The translations under genes were made by a program, and so were the position numbers. Positions 47,641 through 59,421 of a DNA stretch of 64,000 nt are shown here, piece after piece. Under the pieces are notes generated by a model, which was not told where the DNA came from, ran no database searches, and saw only the letters and a list, made by a program, of their open reading frames with translations. The stretch is from the NCBI GenBank assembly GCA_034440575.1, contig JAOTOL010001524.1, positions 509,501 through 573,500 of the forward strand, given 5' to 3'. Every line of letters starts with the position of its first letter. Position 1 is the stretch's first letter. This stretch comes from Imbricaverruca yamaguchii. Taxonomy: Eukaryota > Arthropoda > Thecostraca > Neoverrucidae.

Positions 47641-48260
47641 CCATTAGCACCCAAATACCAGGACAAAGGTGAGCCGTTGTCGCACCGGTAACCTTTCACG
47701 ACGCCGCCGGCATCGCATGACACGCCGGCCAGTCGACCGCCAGCGCAAGGCGGCGTGTATCGGAGGTCGGATAGTAGCACGCCGCACGCCCGCGCTCGTG
47801 TGAGGCGGCGGGGGCGCCGTGGTGGGTGGCACGCATGCCCGACGGGAAGGGACATAGCGGGGTGTAGCGTGTCTGCAGCCAGGCGATGGGTGCAGGAGTG
47901 TGTGACTTGTCTACATCACTGGGCAGGGAGGAACGTGCAGTGGCGGGTGACTTGCCGCACCATTGGAGATAGTCTGAGGACAGGCTGAGGTGCAGTGATG
48001 TCCAGACTGTTCGCTCCGCAGTGAGAGGTGTGGTTTGTGGTAGCTGGTCACACTGCTCCGCCGGAGGAGAGCGCAGTGGTGTGCTGGCCCACCTGCGCCA
48101 GTGCGGAAGGCGCCGTGGCTGGCCGTCGACAGGTGCCGGCCTATAACTCAGTCGTTCGGTCGCGCGGTCGCCAGCTGGCGAGATTCGCCGACACGTGCGC
48201 ACCTGTCCGACTGATGTGACGACGAAATCGATGGAGCCGATGGACTGGCCAGGTTCCGAC
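47641..48260. other. GC- and CpG-rich patch
   Basis: About 600 bp of elevated GC with many CG dinucleotides. A 168-codon minus frame (47696-48202) is open but has low-complexity composition and no motif. It could be a CpG island or an old GC-rich repeat. Confidence 0.4.
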
Positions 48261-48519
48261 GACGCACGCTTCCGGTCCCCAGACGTTACCGGGACAGGGG
48301 AGGGGAAATGTGATCGCTAGTGCCGCTTGGGGCCTGCACCAGAGCGTCACATAGTGCTCGGGCACGATCTCTATGGCTCCCTTGCGTGTGTTCATAATTC
48401 GCTGGAGGAAATGCGAAATAAAATTGACAATTGGTAGCTACGTTGTTAATGATGTTCTGTACAATTTGTGCGAGTAGGCGATATGAAAAAGCAGCACTAC
48501 TTCACGTATAAATGTAGTA

Positions 48520-48577
48520 ATGGCTGTGATCTATTGAGCGTGAGAGGTATGGCTGTGATCTATTGAGCGTGAGAGGT
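48520..48577. repeat. 29-bp perfect tandem duplication
   Basis: ATGGCTGTGATCTATTGAGC plus GTGAGAGGT occurs twice in direct succession without mismatch. Confidence 0.95.
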
Positions 48578-48599
48578 AAGGCGAAGCTTAGTGACTCAA

Positions 48600-49625
48600 C
48601 TCCCGTCAAGCATGTCAATATGGCATTTATTAGCGCTGCCCAAGATTGCCAGTTAATTGCCAAATTATTAATGTCACGTTTTTACCAATTATTTGCCCAT
48701 ATTAGACCAGGCCACAGCACTATGGCGCATTATTCATTGGTAAAGTAGGCAGGATTGTCGAGATGACTTCTTCTATGCTGACTATGCTTTGTACGCCATT
48801 TTATTCGTTTGATCTTTCGCAGTTGCAGTAGATCATTACTCGTAAAGCCATCTTCATCAGCTACATGGCGGATGGTGGTGCATAGCACTAACGGAGGTAA
48901 CATCCTTCAGCATTGCGAACGAACACTTCAGGTAAGTTTATGCTGCCTATTATATCTTACAATGGCTATGCTGTCATTTGGGGTGCAACAAAGTTAGAAC
49001 TTAGTACTTATAGTTCACCCTATGCCATGCACATTGCGTAGCCACATTTCAAGCTTGGAACCACATCTCACCTCATATGACCTTCATCTAGCCATCTAGC
49101 CTCTTCGTCTGAGCTCTGAATGTCATCCCCAGGAAAGTGAAGACAAAAACTGCGTTCTGCTACAACTCGAATCACAATTCGTGCAGCAGATATAAGGGGG
49201 GTTATGCTTTTAGAACTTGAAGGAGGAAAAGACTACTTCCATTCAAGCGATGGCGTTTTGCATACGTTTCACAAAGATCACACGGTGTCATAGTTTCACA
49301 AAGTTCACACTAAATGCCAATCAATAGGACGTGTTTCAGGCCAACGATTAGCAGTTATTGTTGTTGGTTGACTAAGTTATTTTTCATCATTGCTGCTGAC
49401 TGTTGTTTAACTGAGGTCGGTCTAAGCAGTTGGGTTCAACACCGTTGCTAATAGTTTACTGCAGCAATGCGACCATCTGAAAATTCAATATAGGTGGATT
49501 CCATTGCTGTGGTCAACCAGTGGCTGTTTCAAAAGAATTGTTTTGTTTGGAATCTTGCTTTATGTGAGTACTTATCATACTACCAGAGGTAATGATGTAG
49601 TCAGACACAAAAACACATACACACC
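48600..49625. other. Non-coding stretch, nothing recognised
   Basis: No recognisable feature. Confidence 0.5.
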
Positions 49626-49627
49626 CA

Positions 49628-49785
49628 GATGTATATATATATATATATATATATATTTTTTTATGTATGTATATACATACACATACATGCTTACATATAT
49701 GCATATATATACACATAAATATATATGTATATATATGTATATATATATGTATAAATAAATAAATAAATAAATAAATATATATATG
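49628..49785. repeat. Compound TA/TACA/AAAT microsatellite
   Basis: (TA)n at 49630-49656, then mixed TATG/TACA units, then about five AAAT units (49755-49775) and a short (TA)n. Confidence 0.95.
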
Positions 49786-49789
49786 CGTT

Positions 49790-51950
49790 CCTTTCACAGT
49801 ATGTTCTACCTCACATTCCTCATCCGATATTTTGCCGTTCAGCAAAAATATTTGCTACAAAACTAGCTGGTCGGTGTCGGTGACCGGATTCCTCGCGGTT
49901 TACATTGCGTGTAGCGCGTTTACCCTAGATGCATTGGCTACTTTGATATCAAAGCAGGCAAGGAAAGAAAGAGTAGGTCCTTGCTACACAGGAGTGATTA
50001 TTTTGACCTCCTCTGCGACACCTCATTACACATATACTAGGCTACAACATATAGCATATATACAGGAGCTGACTACTGCATGTGCACATACATGCAAATC
50101 GAATGTTTAGTGGCTGTCATTAATCACAGGTAAATAGGAGAAAATACGAGGCTAAGGCATGGTCCGTTATGCCAACGATTTACATCCTGTATTTATTACA
50201 TGGAGGTGCATTGTCATCATCCTAGCATCAACAAATCATCATAGTTGCAGCTTAATGGTTGTCAACGTAAGAAGTGTAAGATGTGTCCAAAGCGTATTTT
50301 CACTTGCGAACTGTGTTGTAGCCTATAGTAAGTGTAAAAGGCTGTGGTCGAGTCAGCAGGCAGTTTAGTTTGGAACGAAACATAATCCACTTGCCGAGGT
50401 AAATCTTCTCATTTGGTTTAGGACTTCCATTGCAATAACCAAGTAAAATAATTTTCTCTTCTCGGTACATTCGTCTCCTGACGTTGAATGCCTGAAATCT
50501 GGTGCAGCGTTCTTTGTAGATTGGTAGTACAATGACATGATACGGGAGGCTGCAATTGAAACTAAGCCCCGTGGTTGATATTTACAATCCACCGACCATA
50601 GTTGGTAGAAAAAAGACAAGTGATTCCACACCGTTATTATGGTTCTGGAATTCCATCTCCGACGAACGAACCTCCTCTGATTTTCATGCACGTGTTGACA
50701 GGAAAGTAGTGCGAACACCACTTGTATGTACGAGTTGCTGTGTATATCAAGAGTCTGCGTTCTACAACACCAGCAAGCATTCTAGTTTTGCTCATGTACT
50801 TGGCTGTAAGTCCAATAAAAGCTTAGCTTCATCGTGCCACATTGGCTGGATGTACTGAGCTGAAAATGTGTGCAGCTTCATGGAAAGTATGCAAATTCTA
50901 AGTGAGGGACTCCTCGGGAGATCATGAGTTCAGAATTGTGCATCCGGCTATGAACTGCTCTCAATAGTAAAGCGCAGGATAACTATTGCATGCTGCAGGC
51001 TTTTATTTCGCTTATAGCAATTCAGGATGTCTATGCAACGCATTGTTAAAACAATGGTTTTCCGTCCGATGCGATGTGCTAAAACGGGTGCAGTAGAATA
51101 TCAAAATGTGCCATGGAATTAATTGTCCTTCGAAATACTGTACTGTATACTTCCATCAAACTCGAATTTTGAGCGAAGACCGTACATTATAACTGTATCT
51201 TATTCGTTTGCTTTGATACGACTAATTTATGAATGCTTAAACTACCTGGAAAGTAATTAATAAGTAAAAATAAGGTTAAAGATGACTATGCCATAAATCG
51301 GTATTGTATAACAGTCGACGACACAGGCAGTCTCTCGTCTCTCTACCTGTCATTATTTTGCGAGATGGTCGTGCATCACACACCCTTATGTTGAGTATAG
51401 GCATGTTTCATATGAACGAGATGCTGTTAGAAGCGATGCATGACGAATTCATAAGACGCATGAAAAAGTAAGATGTCGAAGCTCCTTTGGGAATATGTCG
51501 GCTAAGTTTTCAGGAAGTGGTATATTCAACCCTATTTTATGAATAATTATTGATCACTGACGCAATGGCACGTGCAATCGAGCATATCGAACTGCCAGGG
51601 GACTGGAACAGCAGCCATCGGGGGCGGCAACATGCCCTCGTGTCCCACCCTACATTTTGCCAGCTGTGCTTTTACCTAATGAATGTCGAGGCCACCGCCA
51701 GACCATGTGTAAAATGAGCCTAAAGCATGTCGTGTGCTCGGTTATGGGCTTTTTACCAAGGTGCAAATTTACATTTCGAGGCAAATTGAATGCACAAGTA
51801 CCGACTAATGCCGCACATAACGTGCTAATCACGGACCTCACACACTGGAAGGGTCACAGCTGGTATATACTAACAACCATTATCTTGCTCATACAACCGA
51901 TCAGATAAAGCAGCGTCGGTGATATTGTGTGGCATGCGCAGCCGAAGGAA
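49790..51950. other. Non-coding stretch, nothing recognised
   Basis: Frames up to 118 codons, none recognisable. No repeats seen. Confidence 0.5.
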
Positions 51951-51954
51951 TCGT

Positions 51955-52361
51955 TATTTCGGGTCGGGCCGCCGGTGCCTCGCCCACGGCCGGCTGTCGA
52001 GTGCAGAGCAACTGCAGGCCAGTGCGTGTGGCTGGGGGGTGGCACGTGACCGCCGATGGTAATCAGCACCACTGCGGCGTCCCCGCTCGTGTCCGCCCCA
52101 AGGCCGGCCGATAGGACCGGCGCCGGAGCAGACTCCATTTCCTGTTTGACCCGGTCCCGGCCGTACATCTGCCGGCTCGACTGGGCTGGGCGCGTGGCCA
52201 ATACTGGGCGCCGCCGGCTCGATACTGCGCCGGCTCGGCGGCGGGCCACCACCGGCCACGCACCGAGTGGTGGCGAGGTGCGGCGGTAAATTCGCCGCGA
52301 GTGCTTTATGATTGACTCGCCGGACAGAGCCGGTGATCGGTGAACTGCGGCGGTGGCCGGT
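51955..52361. other. GC- and CpG-rich patch next to the 92-bp array
   Basis: Rich in CCGGCC and GCCGGC words, leading directly into the 92-bp minisatellite, whose units have similar words. No gene was recognised. Confidence 0.4.
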
Positions 52362-52823
52362 CGGCCAGCTGGTGCCGTGTGGGCTGGCGCCGCTCGGTCC
52401 AGCCCCGCAGGGCGATAAGATCAGCAGAGCGGCTCCGGATCAGCCGGGTCGGGTCGGCCAGCTGGTGCCGTGTGGGCTGGCGCCGCTGGTCCAGCCCCGC
52501 AGGTCGGCCGGATCAGCAGAGTGGCTCCGGATCAGCCGGGTCGGGTCGGCCAGCTGGTGCCGTGTGGGCTGGCGCCGCTGGTCCAGTCCCGCAGGTCGGC
52601 CGGATCAGCAGAGCGGCTCCGGATCAGCCGGGTCGGGTCGGCCAGCTGGTGCCGTGTGGGCTGGCGCCGCCGGTCCAGCCCCGCAGGTCGGCCGGATCAG
52701 CAGAGTGGCTCCGGATCAGCCGGGTCGGGTCGGCCAGCTGGTGCCGTGTGGGCTGGAGCCGCTGGTCCAGTCCCGCAGGTAGGCCGGATCAACAGAGAGG
52801 CTCCGGATCAACCGGGTCGGGTC
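52362..52823. repeat. 92-bp GC-rich minisatellite, five units
   Basis: Units start at 52362, 52455, 52547, 52639 and 52731, and a truncated sixth begins at 52823. Each opens CGGCCAGCTGGTGCCGTGTG and contains CTCCGGATCAGCCGGGTCGG. Spacing is 93, 92, 92, 92 and 92 bp. The long Gly/Arg/Pro-rich frames across it are artefacts; the same 92-bp shift rotates them through the frames. Confidence 0.97.
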
Positions 52824-52899
52824 GGCCGGCGGAGAGTTGTGCAGGCCTGGGATGTTGTTGATGTGAAATGTCGGTTGTCTGGTTCCGGTCGTTGGTAAG

Positions 52900-54525
52900 G
52901 AGACTACTAGGATAACACGAAATATCGAGTTCAATTATAAACATATTGGACCCATCACAAAGTATTATGTGGCAAAATAGACTTCACCAATGCTACTTTG
53001 ACTCACAGAATCTGACAAGTTTCAGTCTTCTGTGTTCAGCATAACAAATGCTCCATTACATAATTCTTTCTCTCGTTTATCTTCAAGTGAAAGCGTGACA
53101 CATGTGTAAAAGGTGCATGATAATGCGTTTTTGCGGTGCTTGATATTGCCTATCTAGAGGCTTCAGGTACATATCTAAGAAATCCACTACCTGATTCAGA
53201 CCGGCTGATTTCATGAACAAATTACGATGGGATCTGCTGATTTGCAATTAAAGGTTACATCAAGGACTAATTAATGTTTACATCAAGCGGTAGGAAAGGT
53301 ATGTGGATGCAGCGCCACTTTAACCTATTCGCCAAAGTGGGAGACATGGACCAGATGACCGCATGGGTATCGACGGATTAGCATCATTGAAGACCAGGCA
53401 TGGAGTTGACCAGGAGGTAAACAATTGGGGAGGCTCTCTCATAGGGCAGGCTCCCTCCAATCGTAAGGTGTGGATTTGGCTGGTGATGTGATTCCGCTAC
53501 GAGCCTCGCTACTGCTGGCTGTAAATATAAAATATTTGTGGTGCTGCCTATTGTACATTTGTCAATGCACTTACCACTTTCGAGTGTCCACAGGGCCCCA
53601 TGGTAAATTATGAACCCATGGGTACGGGAGCCAACTCGAGTCGAGCTAGCACCTAGGGCACCGGGACTCCTGCCAGAGACAGAAGTTAACGCCAGACCAC
53701 TTCCATCACTGCACTACTACGCATATGGATTGCGTTTTTATCGACCAAACTCAGCTTTAGAAGATATTTTGATGATAAAGCGGACACACACAATGCTCCC
53801 TATGCTATGCGTCAAATGCTGTCTATCCTATACATCGAATGCCTATAGGATATATACAAATGTGGATCATCATATCAAAAACATGGTTTTAACCACAGAG
53901 TGCCCAACTATTTAGGAAGCCAACCGAAGCGCAGTAGAAGTGGTGGCAGCAGGAATATCTCCATATCTAGCTCTGATTCTCTATAGCGATGCAAATAGCG
54001 CTGATGACGGTGTTATATCACTAGTGACTAGCACTAGCATCGAAGGTACCAAATAAAGAGCCCAGAAATATTTTGGAGTTATTGTTTAGTGCGGACTCTT
54101 GTGTTGTAATTACTACTTAACTGCACTCTAAAAGCACGCCGGAACAATGGCGAAGCTCCGAGTGAACCTTTAGCACTCCTGTTATGACTCCCATATCCAG
54201 GACAGGCGTCAAATGGATGTGCGGGTCATTCGCGCGGCGCTATATGACCGCGTGGACGGCGGGTGGAGCGAGTTATTTGTAATCGCATTATCGCAACAGT
54301 GAAGAGAGGCAGTACAAAAGTACTCGGTCAGTCACATATGTCTATTTACCGTGCTTGCCGATTAAAGACATACACCTATCATCGGTGCTTGCTATTTTAA
54401 AGTATCCAGCGATTGTGTGAATGCACTTCACCAGGCTGCTCCCTCTGATGCAATATATTCAGGTTACATTTTATCCGGACGAATGCAACTATCTATGAAT
54501 AACTACTGACTGGTGCGTGCTGCGT
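52900..54525. other. Non-coding stretch, nothing recognised
   Basis: No recognisable coding, RNA or mobile element feature. Confidence 0.5.
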
Positions 54526-54529
54526 TTAC

Positions 54530-54690
54530 GCATGTCGCGGTGAGGTGGCTATTGACAGCTTCTTTTGTATGCACGGCATGGTGAGGTGGCTATCGACTTC
54601 TTGTTTTATAGGCACGACATGGTGATGTGGCAATGAACTTCTTATTCTATGGACACGGGATAGTGGCCATGGACAGCTTCTTTTTTAGAC
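54530..54690. repeat. Degenerate ~50-bp tandem repeat, 3-4 units
   Basis: Units of the kind GCACGGCATGGTGAGGTGGC followed by TATCGACTTCTTTTTTAT recur with many differences. Confidence 0.75.
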
Positions 54691-55193
54691 TAAAAGACTA
54701 GCAACACGATACTCTGGGTAAGCAGACGATCAAGGAACCCTTTAAGACTAAGTTTAATTTGAGAGTCAAAGTCATCTTGAGTTAATGAAGGCCGACATAA
54801 AAAATCGTTTTTGGACACTTCTTAATCTGGAACAGTACCAAATATGTCCTTTTTCATTTCCTCATATGCAATATCTACATATCCGATATTGTCAAAATTG
54901 TTCTTGCACGATTGCAATGGATACCATAATGCATGTTTAGCTTGGAGATTATGTTCTTTAATATCGAAACTAACGTAAGCAAGCGAGAAAATAAAGAAGT
55001 TGTCGCAACTCCAATACAAAAATGGTCCCTGCCGGACATCAATGAGTGTCTGTATGCTGTTGCGCTAAACGTGCCTAAAACACCGTTCAGATCTTCTTTA
55101 CTTCAGATTCACCGTTGCTCAGATCTATGGTATATCGCATAGTATACAACTAAAATCTGAGTATCCATTCATTAATCTCACGAGAATGAAGAT

Positions 55194-55612
55194 GAGTGCC
55201 GACATTACGCAGACTGTCAATGCGCCACGATGGGTGCCGACATAACGCAGATATTATAATGCGCCACGATGGGTGCCGACATAACGCAGAGATTATAATG
55301 CGCCACGATGGGTGCCGACATAACGCAGAGATTATAATGCGCCACGATGGGTGCCGACATAACGCAGAGATTATAATGCGCCACGATGGGTGCCGACATA
55401 ACGCAGAGATTATAATACGCCACGATGGGTGCCGACATAACGCAGAGATTATAATACGCCACGATGGGTGCCGACATAACGCAGAGATTATAATACGCCA
55501 CGATGGGTGTCGACATAACGCGGATACTATAATACGCCACGACTGGTGGCCACGTAACGTGGAGATTATAATGAGGCACAATGGGTGCCGACATAATGCA
55601 GCGACTATATGT
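55194..55612. repeat. 39-bp minisatellite, ~10-11 units
   Basis: Units of GCGCCACGATGGGTGCCGAC followed by ATAACGCAGAGATTATAAT. The period is 13 codons, so three frames remain open through the array and yield apparent 13-residue-repeat proteins of up to 155 residues. The two outermost units on each side are diverged, and the central ones are nearly identical. Confidence 0.97.
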
Positions 55613-55679
55613 GGCACTTCACTAGGGTGGTTGTCATAGGAAAATGGTAATTAGGTGACCCCATAAGTATCGGGAAAGG

Positions 55680-56560
55680 GTTGCCGGCATGTGTTGGGGC
55701 TCAGCCAATAACAGATGGTTTACTAGTGCGTGCATTTTGCAGCGAACGTACATTGCATCACTATTGGCTAGTTCTGCGCGCTGGCCCTGTCCCGGCTGAC
55801 TGCACCCCTCCCGACTCCTCTTGCTCTGCCCGGCAGCCGGATTTCTCTGACTGCCAGTCGGCGCCACGACTCGGCCAAATATCCCGACTGATCCGCCTCC
55901 TACCCGGCTTTGATCCCGTTCTCATAACGCGCCGCCGACGGAACTTCCGACCAATCTTCCATCGCGTCACTAGCCACATGGTTGGAGCCTCCCGATGGCG
56001 ACACCCGCTTCTGTCCCTCCCACCTCGCTCCTCCCACGCGTCGTCACCGCACTGCGCACCTGCCGGTGTGCCGACTTGACCGGCCTCCGAACACGGTGCC
56101 CTTCCCCTCCGGCAGATTCGTGACTGTGCAAACAGCTCACGCCGCTCGCATAACGTCCAGCCAGCGTCCTGGTCACCGCGTATCTACTCGGCATCCCCAC
56201 AGCCAGGTCGCCCCGCGTGCAGTCACTCTGCATCCCCACGGCCAGGTCGACACTCGTGTTGGCGCCTGTCCCGCTTCACACCTCCCTGATCGCAGCCATT
56301 TTTCCACGTCCCGACTCCTCTTCAGCTCCAGTGGGCTTCTCGGTCGAAGACCCCGCGCAGACAACCGTCAATGCCAAGGGGAGGCTTCAACCTGATCGGA
56401 ACCAGACTATGCAGATTACAGCTCTGCGACGCCGACGAGGCGTATCAGACGCACAAAAGAGGCCGTACTCGTCTGTTCTTGGTCCAAATGATTAGGTGCT
56501 CGCACAAAGGCGCCGCGGTTCATTCATCATTGATGCCAGACGACGAGGTCGGGATTTAGT
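55680..56560. other. GC-rich stretch, nothing recognised
   Basis: Elevated GC and CpG. Frames up to 137 codons on both strands lack motifs. CATCCCCACGGCCAGGTCG and CATCCCCACAGCCAGGTCG repeat once at 56190-56250 (about 38 bp apart). Confidence 0.4.
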
Positions 56561-57372
56561 TCGGCATATCGCGATGATAGGAAGGTTGTGATCGGGCGTC
56601 AGATAGAGCCACCGGCAGAACTGGGGTGGAGCGGCGATGATTAATGGTTTGGTTTCGTAACTAATATTGTGTGAACGCATTATGCAAGGGCGATGTACTC
56701 CATGTGGAATCGTTCATGGGCGCTTGACAATAATCAGGGACGGATCCAGCCAGCCAGCTTGGGAAAACTTTGTGTGTGTGGGGGATGAACCGACTGCGAA
56801 CTTCTGAGGTTAATTCGGAATATCCTCTTATTTCTGCGACTCTATTTGCTCCTCGGCACTCCGCGATTTTTTTGTATTTTTACGTTCTGTTATTTGTATG
56901 TGGTTATTTAGTCTACGCATTTCGGGTACAGTCATCCGGTAATTCTGAGTATGCAATAACGTTATTGATATGCATCGATTCTGAGCTATGCTTCCCCTCC
57001 CCCCCCAAAAAAGGGACATTCGTGCATTATTTCGATGCCAAATTCATCGAGATTTAACCCAATCGGAGGCGCGGCTTCGCGTGACGCTGCATGTGATCTC
57101 ATAGGAATGCGCTGACCTATGCAAAATTAAAGGATGACAGGAACCTGGTTACAGTTTGCAACATTTGTCTAGCTTTGACTATTCTCATGAAAGTCTACCA
57201 GCAGGGAAGTCTTATTATCACCATTTTAGCCTTGTCGAGATTCCCTCTCACCTAAGGGTAAAAATAACTTGCCTTTGGTGACCTTTACCAGCCATCAAAG
57301 GCAAGTGCCAAACACCAAAACACCAAAGAAGCCATCAAGTTTTGTCCTAGTATTCACAAAATATGTGTTGAA

Positions 57373-57935
57373 TGTTCAACTGAGCCGCCACACTACAGTA
57401 CGACAGAGACAAACATGGACAGTCGGTGCGCCAGCCAATTGTCGGTCGGCACACTGCACCACGACAGAGACAAGCATGGGCAGACGGAGCGACGGCCAAC
57501 TGTCGGTCGGCACACTGCACCACGACAGAGACAAGCATGGGCAGACGGAGCGACGGCCAACTGTCGGTCGGCACACTGCACCACGACAGAGACAAACATG
57601 GGCAGACGGAGCGACGGCCAAATGAGCCGCCGCACTTCGCCACAACAGAGACAAACATGGGCAGACGGAGCGACGGCCAACTGTCGGTCGGCACACTGCA
57701 CCACGACAGAGACAAACATGGACAGTCGGTGCGCCAGCCAATTGTCGGTCGGCACACTGCACCACGACAGAGACAAACATGGGCAGACGGAGCGACGGCC
57801 AACTGTCGGTCGGCACACTGCACCACGACAGAGACAAACATGGGCAGACGGAGCGACGGCCAACTAAGCGCCCACTCCGCCACAACAGAGACAAACATGG
57901 ACAGTCGGTGCGTCGGCCAACTGTCGGTCGGCAGT
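57373..57935. repeat. 61-bp minisatellite with two unit variants, ~9 units
   Basis: The period is 61 bp (for example CGGCCAACTG at 57493 and 57554). Most units read GACGGAGCGACGGCCAACTG, then TCGGTCGGCACACTGCACC, then ACGACAGAGACAAACATGGGC. A variant (GACAGTCGGTGCGCCAGCCAAT) recurs at the start, middle and end, and a third version has AATGAGCCGCCGCACTTCGC. Mixing of variants suggests a higher-order structure. Frames of 118-208 codons across it are artefacts. Confidence 0.96.
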
Positions 57936-57939
57936 TCCC

Positions 57940-58320
57940 CGGCCGCCCGCTCAACACTGACCAGCCACGACAATCACATGTGGGCCATCGGATTCAAACC
58001 GAGCGAAGCAGATATCCTGGTCAAGTTGGCGCGACAATCCGGCGAAACATGAATAATAGATGCGCTCCGCGTCCGCGGCACACGCCGCGTCGCCGGCCTC
58101 GCCGTCGTCTCCAGCCGGTCGTAACTGTCCGGCTGTCAGGCGTGATTGCGGCCGTCTTTTGCAGCGGAACAGACATGACCGACACGGACAGGGTGCTGAG
58201 CCAAGCAGCGGAGCCGGGCCCGTCTGCTGCGCCGGCGTCCCCTGCAAAACGCTGCGTGAGGAGTTCCGCACAGACCGACGGCCGGCCATCTCCGGAATTA
58301 GGCGCCGCCCGGGGTGTCTC
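57940..58320. other. GC-rich stretch, nothing recognised
   Basis: CpG-rich sequence between two tandem arrays, with open frames on both strands but no motif. Confidence 0.4.
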
Positions 58321-58323
58321 CTT

Positions 58324-58565
58324 GCGTTGCAGAAACGCGGTGACGGGCGGTGTTGGTTGTATGCTGCAACGCTGACGTCATATGCCAACGTACGTCACGC
58401 GAGCGTTGCAGAACACGATGCCGGGCGGTGTTGATCGCATGCGGTAGCACTGACGTCATATACCGGCTTACGCCACGTGAGCGTTGCAGACACACAGTGA
58501 CAGACGGTGTTAGTCATGCAATGTACCGCAGTATTGACGTCATACAGTGCAGCTTTACGCTGAGT
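58324..58565. repeat. ~79-bp tandem repeat, three units, each with TGACGTCA
   Basis: Units begin GCGTTGCAGA at 58324, 58403 and 58481. Each has a GGCGGTGTT block and the palindrome TGACGTCA (58373-58380, 58451-58458, 58535-58542), the consensus cyclic-AMP response element. The second unit also has CACGTG at 58474-58479. The units differ at many positions, yet all three keep the 8-bp palindrome. Confidence 0.9.
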
Positions 58566-58868
58566 CAACACAGATAAGCACACTGCTTTGTTGCCCATAT
58601 AGGCTCTCTGTTGAATACAGGTATCAGTAGGCAGGTAACCAGTGGCTATTTAATACGGTATAACAAGCCAATTAACGTCAAAGCTTCGTGGCAGTAAAGA
58701 ATCTGCTTATCTGCACGTGAGCACGAGATAAGCGTAATCAGGGTACTTGGTACACGGGATCACTTCATCATGTCCAATCTCTTACTTGATTTTCAATTAT
58801 ATGTTGAGAAATGAATTTACTCAAGAATATTCTCAACTCCCAACATATTTGAATTTACAGATCCCGAT
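58566..58868. other. Non-coding stretch, nothing recognised
   Basis: Ordinary sequence without visible features. Confidence 0.5.
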
Positions 58869-58883
58869 CAGCATATGCGAAGA
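58869..58883. repeat. Target-site duplication of solo tail 4, left (imperfect)
   Basis: CAGCATATGCGAAGA corresponds to CAGCGTATGCTAAGG at 58937-58951 (12 of 15 identical). Confidence 0.7.
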
Positions 58884-58936
58884 TGGGCGCTGTATGACGG
58901 AAACAGTCGAAGGGCCCCTGAGCCCAAATAACCAAC
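58884..58936 (+). mobile_element. Solo SINE 3' tail (tail unit 4)
   Basis: This 53-bp unit reads TGGGCGCTGTATGACGG, then CAGTCGAAGGGCCCC, then AGCCCAAATAACCAAC. It has the same start and end as the other solo units and is enclosed by an imperfect 15-bp direct repeat. The divergence of the flanking repeat implies an older insertion than tail unit 2. Confidence 0.83.
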
Positions 58937-58951
58937 CAGCGTATGCTAAGG

Positions 58952-59420
58952 ACAGTTCTAAAATCGAATGAAATCGTGTCTTCGAAGTTGTGACTTTGAA
59001 TAAGATATCTTTGTCTTCCTTTCGGTGTGAACTTGTGGAACACCCTACCATGATAACCATTAGAACATTCATGATCGTGTGATCTTGCTATCCAGGACCA
59101 ACAATTTACTTATGATCACCACAGAGCTGATAAATACTATACCATTAGCCATCAGTAACGCTAGGCTTCCTTTGCGCCTTTGTTGCTGTTATGGCGCCCC
59201 AAATCGCTGGTGATGAGACATTTTGGCCTTCCGACATTCTTAACAGTTTGTCCAATGCGTATATTAGAACAACACCTTTACATCTGTGATCTGGCAAAAG
59301 TCAAGTCGGTGCCTACTCGTTCTCACATTACAACCAATGATAACTTGCACCAAGTTGCAAACGAGGGGAGAGTGATTCTTTTAGGCGTGCCAGACCATAG
59401 AGGTCATTTGCGCCGCCTTT
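58952..59420. other. Non-coding stretch, nothing recognised
   Basis: No recognisable feature. Confidence 0.5.
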
Positions 59421-59421
59421 A

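Noticed and set aside
55150..55639. Apparent 13-residue-repeat proteins on both strands
   Set aside because: 39-bp tandem repeat. Equal openness in frames on both strands indicates an artefact.
56716..56760. A fifth solo SINE tail (ATGGGCGCTTGACAATAATCAG)
   Set aside because: Only the first nine bases match. The rest of the unit and the CAAATAACC tail are absent.
57347..58052. Several 118-208 codon frames on both strands
   Set aside because: They follow from the 61-bp minisatellite and have no protein motif.
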